A DNA stretch of 21,338 bases, from contig WTXI01000502.1 in NCBI GenBank assembly GCA_022376515.1, forward strand, positions 1 through 21,338. The letters are read 5' to 3'. The stretch is from Lactifluus volemus (taxonomy: Eukaryota; Basidiomycota; Agaricomycetes; Russulales; Russulaceae). The notes beneath the pieces are model-generated. The model had not been told where the DNA came from. It saw nothing but the letters and a program-made list of their open reading frames with translations, and did no database searches. Each line of letters begins with the position of its first letter. The first letter of the stretch is position 1. Of this stretch, positions 17,090-21,338 are shown piece after piece. Position numbers and translations under genes: made by a program.

Positions 17090-18234
17090 CTAAATACAAT
17101 CCAGTGGAGGCATAGGAGGCACTCTAAACACAGGAGGTGCTCCAAATGCGGGAGGCGCATGAGATGCGGGAGGTATGGGAGGCACTCCAAACACAGGAGG
17201 CACGGGAGGCACAGGAGGCGCTCCAAATGCGGGAGGCGTGAGAGGGACGGGAGGTGCAATAAACTGGACTGGACTGGGTCAAAAGCGGGGTTGATGGGCA
17301 CCGAGGGCTGCGGCGGCAGTTCTGAGGGTAGGAATGACTTGACAAGGGGCTCAGGCATCTCTTGCACCAGTGGGACTGGCACAGGTTCCGAGAGCATGGC
17401 AGCAGCCATCTCGGCCATTGGCGCGAGCATGCTTGGCGGGCGGTAAAGATGCAGGAGCGGAACTGGAGAGACAGCGTCCTCACGCCCTGTTGGGGGACTG
17501 GAAGACGTGGCTTCTTCAACAGCAATTTGGGGCGTGTCGACGTACGTGAGGGGGGCGGAAGGTTGGGGTGTCTCCGACCGCTCCTCAACGGGGGACAGGT
17601 AAGGACTACGCGGTGGGAGATTTTGAGTATAGGCAGTAGGCCGTTGGTGTGGTGACTTGGTGGATGCCCGTGAGTCGCCATAATTTGAGCTACGCGAGGA
17701 GCCCGAACCCTGTCGCCTGACTCCAGCAGGTAGGCGAGTTGATGATATATGTAGTCGCAGACATGGATACACGGGGTGTTTGGGGCGCGCGGGAAGTGGG
17801 TTGTGTTTGAGTGTAGGCTCGTTGCAAGGACTGAGACTGCGTGTTGGCTGTCTCCGCAGAGGGTTGGCAGTGAACCTCCTTCGTTCCCTTGCGGCGCGAG
17901 ACCTGGTCGCACAACCAGCGCTCCATCTCCTTCAAATGGAAGTCGGGTGGGGCGTGGACAATACAAAAGGCAGCGGGGGCCGTGGCGGGAGGCGCGATAA
18001 ACGCAGGAAACACGGGAGGTGCGGGAAGCGCAGGAGGCGCGGGAGATCCAGGAGGCGCAGGTGCGGAGGCAGCGGCGGAGGAGACGGAAGTGGCCCAGGA
18101 GGTGGGGCAGGCGGGGCAGGCGGCGGCGGCGGAGGGGGAGGCGAAAAAATAAATAAATGTCAGAGTGCGTTGGGTTGGGGAAGGCAGCGTGACAACATAC
18201 CGGGGAGGAGGTGCAGAAGGCGTCAGCGCAAGTA
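17090..18234 (-). pseudogene. Proline/alanine-rich ORF remnant, frameshifted
   Basis: I do not recognise it. The minus strand shows protein-like text that moves between all three frames. 18150 to 17780 gives an Ala/Pro-rich stretch, then HLKEMERWLCDQVSRRKG. 17700 to 17280 gives a Ser/Pro-rich stretch (SPYLSPVEERSETPQP, MAPMAEMAAAML-like helix). 17275 to 17090 gives repeated APPVP/GAPPV units ending PPMPPLDCI and TAG at 17090-17092. The last shift sits at three tandem copies of CTGGA (17263-17278); two copies would keep the frame. It could be a broken host gene, or a gene with unrecognised introns. The promoter side is cut by element C. Confidence 0.4.
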
Positions 18235-18270
18235 GCATGACACCGTGGACCGCCCGGCAGTGCCAGTGGG

Positions 18271-18877
18271 TGTTATGGACGGACACGTGTTTGCTGACTC
18301 ATACTGTACATTTTTCGGACTGCTGACTCATTTCTGCTGACTCCCTTGCTTATGTGAATGGACTGCCGATCGCTTTGTTTCAGATCGCTTACTTATCTTT
18401 CTCACGATACAGCCTCACACAGCACCGTACAGCCTCAAGCAACAGCCACATGCACAGGATGACTCGCTGATTCCTGATACATGTTTCAAACCCTGAAAGC
18501 TGTACGAAGGTCACAGCCCCTACGGCTGTGTACATAGCCTCGTTTCTTTCTATATAAACCCTGTACTTTCTGCCCTAGAGACCTTAAGTCTCAGTTTTGT
18601 TTCGCAATCCAAGTCTTCTATCTATTAGAACCTTGCTTGCCTAGAAGCATCAGACCTGAGAGAACCCTCTTGACATCACGCTCTTCAAACTTCTTGACAC
18701 TTTGGTCTTATCCCTAAGCCCAAAGCCCTTGACCTCTGAAACGCTCTTGACTTAGTCGTTTACTAAGTCTCGTCTTTATCGAACCTTTGATCTTGACTTG
18801 CACGTCTTGCAAGTCTAGCTCTTGACTTCACGAACGATCGTACACTTCGTACAAAGGTCCCACTTGGAACCTTAACA
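18271..18877 (+). repeat. 5' LTR and promoter of element C
   Basis: TGTTATGG at 18271 to CCTTAACA at 18877. TATATAAA lies at 18551-18558, and the inferred transcript start AAGTCTCAGTTT at 18586-18597. TGACTCA heptamers are at 18295-18301 and 18324-18330. Confidence 0.95.
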
Positions 18878-18890
18878 CAAACTGAGACTT
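18878..18890 (+). promoter_or_regulatory. Putative self-priming primer-binding site of C
   Basis: CAAACTGAGACTT directly follows the LTR. Its last 12 bases are perfectly complementary to 18586-18597, about 35 nt downstream of the TATA box. Confidence 0.75.
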
Positions 18891-18923
18891 CTACTCTCAC
18901 ATTTGTGAACAAACGAACGAACC

Positions 18924-20765
18924 ATGTCAGACAGCTCTAGAGGCAGTCCATATGGCAGATTCACCGCATTAGCCGAAGAATCTCCTGAACAAGATCGCCC
19001 TACACAAGGCGATGACGACGATGACGAAGCCCTTGCGCAGGCCGCAGGGACTAGACTCCGCGCCCACTCCCACACTCCTATGATCTCACTTGAACAAGCA
19101 ATTGAACAAGTGAAACAACCCGCGACACCCTCTGACTCTGGAAGTGGCGAAGAACCAAACTACAACATAGCCGTGGACCTCTTACCTGAGAGTCCTACTA
19201 ACGAACAGCTTGAGCAAATGAAGAAAATATTTGCTAAGCAACCGACACCTGAACCAGTACCCGACCCAAATGCCCCACTCACCCCTAAAGAACTCCTCGC
19301 CCTAAACACTATATTCAAATCCAAAGCCCCTGCTTCCACAAGCACCTCACCTATCCAATCCCTCGCAGCACGAGCTTTTCATGCAGCTGCACAAGGAGTT
19401 GCAGGCTACGCCCTACTTCCCCCTTTCCAAATTGCCTCAGCAACCGCTACAGTAACACCCACCGCTTCAGCCCTCTTTTCCCAACCTAAAGGAAAAAGCA
19501 AGAAAGCTTCCACCACAGCAAGTGGCAGTGGAGCAATCTTTAGCGGTGGTGGAGGAGGCGGTCCTCCTGGAGGCAGCGGAGGAGGAGGAGGTGGCGGAGG
19601 CGGAGGAGCACCCGGTAGCCCTGGGGGAGGAGGAGGTGGCGGAGGCGGAGGAGCACCCGGTAGCCCTGGGGGAGGAGGAGGAGGCGGAGCAGCAGCCGCA
19701 GCTCCCCTTCAACAAGGCCAAGGCTTTGCTCAAATCCCCGCTGCTGGAGGAGGGTTGATGGGGATTCCCCCAAAACCCTTTGATGGAAATAGATCGCGAT
19801 CGAAACGATTCATGGAAATCTTCGAAAATTACCGAAGATTGAACCAAGGAAACCCCGGAATGTCGAACCCTGCAAACCGAATCCTCATGTTCACCACGTT
19901 TATGTCCGGACCACGTTGCGAGGGCTGGGCCCAAGCACGTCTCAACTCCCTGGGAGGATATCTAGACCGTGGAGGAGACCCCAACGACCTAGACCTCTGG
20001 GTCGGTTTCAAACAAAGGTTCCTTAATGATTTCCGAGATGCCGCCGCAAAAGAAGACGCCCTTACAAAGTTTGCGAAACTTCGGATGGTCGGAGACGAGC
20101 TAGACGATTACACTACCTCGTTCAATGACCTTCTTGAAGAAGCAGGCTTTGAAGCCGACGCTCAAGGGACTATCATTCAGTATCGTGCTGGTCTCAAAGA
20201 AGCCCTTCACATGACCATCATGAATCGCGAATGGCCGAAACCAGAAACTCTTGCGGACTGGCAAGAAGCAGCACGAAAACACTCAGCTGCCTGGACGGAA
20301 CAAAAATTGTTCAGAGAACTACATGGTGGCGGATCACTAGGACGCATTACTCAATTACTCGGCAATACACGAGGACAACAACAGCAACGACGTCCTCAAC
20401 AACCACCACGCCCAGCTCCACGTCCACAACGCGATCCTGACGCTATGGATGTAGACGTCACTATTACCCAAAACAACCGTACTCCTGATCCTGATCGTGA
20501 ACGCCTTATACGAGAAGGACGTTGCTTCTATTGCAAAGAACAGGGCCATCTCTCTCGAGAATGCCCTGTTAAGAAGAAACGAAACGCCAACGCCACCGGT
20601 ACTACACGTGCCCGTGTTACTGAAACATCCGAGGCAACGACGACTCCTACCCCTACTTCTTCAAAAGAACTTTCGAGTGCGGAAGTCGCTAAAGCCCTCA
20701 AGGCCATGTCCGATGACGAACGCGGCAAAATTGCCGAATTCCTTTCTCAAGATCCGTCTTTTTAA
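18924..20765 (+). CDS. gag: Gag of element C, 613 residues, intact
   Basis: ATG at 18924 is 46 nt past the LTR and begins MSDSSRGSPYGRF. Order: acidic Pro-rich N-terminus; a conserved helix LTPKELLALNTIFKSK (residues about 119-134); Gly-rich linker 208-255 with two copies of a 15-residue APGSP unit; AAAAA; GIPPKPFDGN (280-289); capsid-like Retrotrans_gag region to about 460; Gln/Pro/Arg stretch; CCHC knuckle CFYCKEQGHLSREC at 534-547; and a C-terminal helix SSAEVAKALKAMSDDERGKI that A has lost by frameshift. Stop TAA at 20763-20765. This is the best template for the intact Gag of the family. Confidence 0.96.
   Translation: MSDSSRGSPYGRFTALAEESPEQDRPTQGDDDDDEALAQAAGTRLRAHSHTPMISLEQAIEQVKQPATPSDSGSGEEPNYNIAVDLLPESPTNEQLEQMKKIFAKQPTPEPVPDPNAPLTPKELLALNTIFKSKAPASTSTSPIQSLAARAFHAAAQGVAGYALLPPFQIASATATVTPTASALFSQPKGKSKKASTTASGSGAIFSGGGGGGPPGGSGGGGGGGGGGAPGSPGGGGGGGGGGAPGSPGGGGGGGAAAAAPLQQGQGFAQIPAAGGGLMGIPPKPFDGNRSRSKRFMEIFENYRRLNQGNPGMSNPANRILMFTTFMSGPRCEGWAQARLNSLGGYLDRGGDPNDLDLWVGFKQRFLNDFRDAAAKEDALTKFAKLRMVGDELDDYTTSFNDLLEEAGFEADAQGTIIQYRAGLKEALHMTIMNREWPKPETLADWQEAARKHSAAWTEQKLFRELHGGGSLGRITQLLGNTRGQQQQRRPQQPPRPAPRPQRDPDAMDVDVTITQNNRTPDPDRERLIREGRCFYCKEQGHLSRECPVKKKRNANATGTTRARVTETSEATTTPTPTSSKELSSAEVAKALKAMSDDERGKIAEFLSQDPSF
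19581..19675 (+). repeat. 45-bp tandem repeat in Gag C linker
   Basis: Two near-identical 45-bp units (GTGGCGGAGG starts at 19591 and 19636) encode poly-Gly plus APGSPGG. Element A has the same kind of repeat with a different copy pattern, showing that the linker changes length by unit gain and loss. Confidence 0.85.
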
Positions 20766-20835
20766 AGGGCTCTGATCTCCCCGCCTGGATCCGAGCCTTA
20801 GTACCGAATAGCTTGTATTTAAATGCCATTTCATC
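20766..20835 (+). other. Gag-Pol spacer of element C
   Basis: 70 nt between Gag TAA and Pol ATG, with a TAG in the Pol frame (ten codons before the ATG), so Pol is not open back into Gag. It is nearly the same as 14028-14098 in A. Confidence 0.75.
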
Positions 20836-21338
20836 ATGGAAGTTCCTATTATTTATTCAAGCTATAATGGCGGAACGAAGAAAGACAAAGCGCTAGTCGA
20901 TAGCGGCGCCACCAGTAATTTCATCGATCATCGAACGGCAGAAAGATGGCAATTGGGAACAAAAGATCTAGATAAACCAATCCAGATCTTTAATGTCGAT
21001 GGAACAGAAAACAAACTAGGACGAGTCACGAAGTTTTCTACCTTACGAATTCGTATGGGAAAACTAGAAGAATTACAAAACTTCTTCATCACCGATCTAG
21101 GCATGGATCGCGTCATCCTTGGATATCCATGGCTAGAAACGTTTAACCCACGACTCAATTGGAAAACCGAACCTTAGAATGAAAACCCGGAGATCTGTCT
21201 CGAGTCCCAATATTACCACGCAGCAGTTGCTCTCAAAGAAAAGCTCGAGTCTTACTGCACGAGCTTAGAACCTGCTGGAAAATCCAGGAGTGGGCTATTT
21301 GCGGACACTGAACACGTACGGCTTCCAGTGCTGCTGTT
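20836..21338 (+). CDS. pol: Protease part of Pro-Pol of element C, frame lost after about 21160
   Basis: ATG at 20836 starts MEVPIIYSSYNGG. The retropepsin-like active site LVDSGATSNFID follows at residues 21-32, and the conserved ITDLGMDRVILGYPWLETFNP segment closes the domain. Compared with A, the frame is lost from about 21164 (a G is missing), with a stop at 21175-21177. At least six more 1-2 base losses follow before the window ends, although the DNA still clearly matches A (ICLESQYYHAAVAL segment). The clean start and the dense indels after it are odd: either real decay or poor sequence at a contig end. Confidence 0.85.

Larger units (their letters stand above)
18271..21338 (+). mobile_element. 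Element C: chromovirus of the A family, 5' part, continues past the window
   Basis: Plus-strand copy with 5' LTR (18271-18877), priming site, complete Gag, spacer and protease. The rest of Pol lies beyond the window. It is a close relative of A but not identical: LTR 607 against 616 bp, 6 extra Gag residues, another poly-Gly length. A candidate target duplication is GTGGG at 18266-18270, which can only be confirmed at the other end. It stands head-to-head with A. Confidence 0.95.

Noticed and set aside
20766..20835. An intron removing the Gag stop (GTCTTTTTAA...CCTTAG)
   Set aside because: The donor is poor, and none of the nearby acceptors gives the Pol frame without a stop.

Overview
The window looks like a transposon graveyard from a filamentous fungus, most likely a basidiomycete. 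The evidence is Ty3/Gypsy chromovirus elements, two possible introns of only 41 and 56 nt with GTAAGT/GTATGG donors, and a decayed eIF4A gene copy with fungal-style introns. Species cannot be named from the sequence. Almost all of the 21 kb is LTR-retrotransposon DNA in nested layers, with small islands of broken host genes between them.

Layout, left to right. (1) 1-2260: the 5' part of a minus-strand Gypsy element (here 'D'): 5' LTR, priming site, and a Gag lacking its C-terminal end, which stops at a 10-bp minisatellite. D sits inside exon 3 of a host gene with a C2HC zinc finger (exons 2261-2690, minus). (2) 3081-3392: plus-strand eIF4A pseudogene that keeps intron positions. (3) 3518-8882 plus 16571-16805: an old, degraded minus-strand chromovirus ('B') with 3' LTR, polypurine tract and Pol carrying five TGA nonsense codons. 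Its LTR is split by a solo LTR of another family (4173-4777, target duplication AGAAC). (4) 8883-16570: a complete 7.7-kb minus-strand chromovirus ('A'), inserted into the pol gene of B with a perfect CACAT duplication. Its two 616-bp LTRs look identical, so it is very young. (5) 16806-18270: AT-rich repeat DNA and a frameshifted proline-rich ORF remnant. (6) 18271-21338: a plus-strand relative of A ('C'), with 5' LTR, intact Gag and protease start, running off the window.

How the elements work. A and C encode Gag (poly-Gly linker, capsid-like domain, CCHC knuckle). A separate Pro-Pol ORF starts after a conserved spacer of about 70 nt. Pol runs protease, RT, RNase H, integrase, GPY/F and chromodomain. 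The sequence next to each 5' LTR is not an obvious tRNA priming site; instead it is complementary to the LTR just downstream of the TATA box, as in Tf1-type self-priming. Two families keep this pairing with different bases.

Most unusual features: (a) the Pol proteins of both A and B continue 200-300 residues past the chromodomain into a conserved 13-Cys/His array that looks like three zinc-binding modules; (b) the linker before that array carries, in both elements, a long overlapping +1-frame ORF with a block that seems conserved between the families; (c) nonsense mutations in the old element are all TGA, while lesions in the young element are all single-base losses in homopolymer runs, pointing to different causes (CpG decay versus assembly error or very recent damage).
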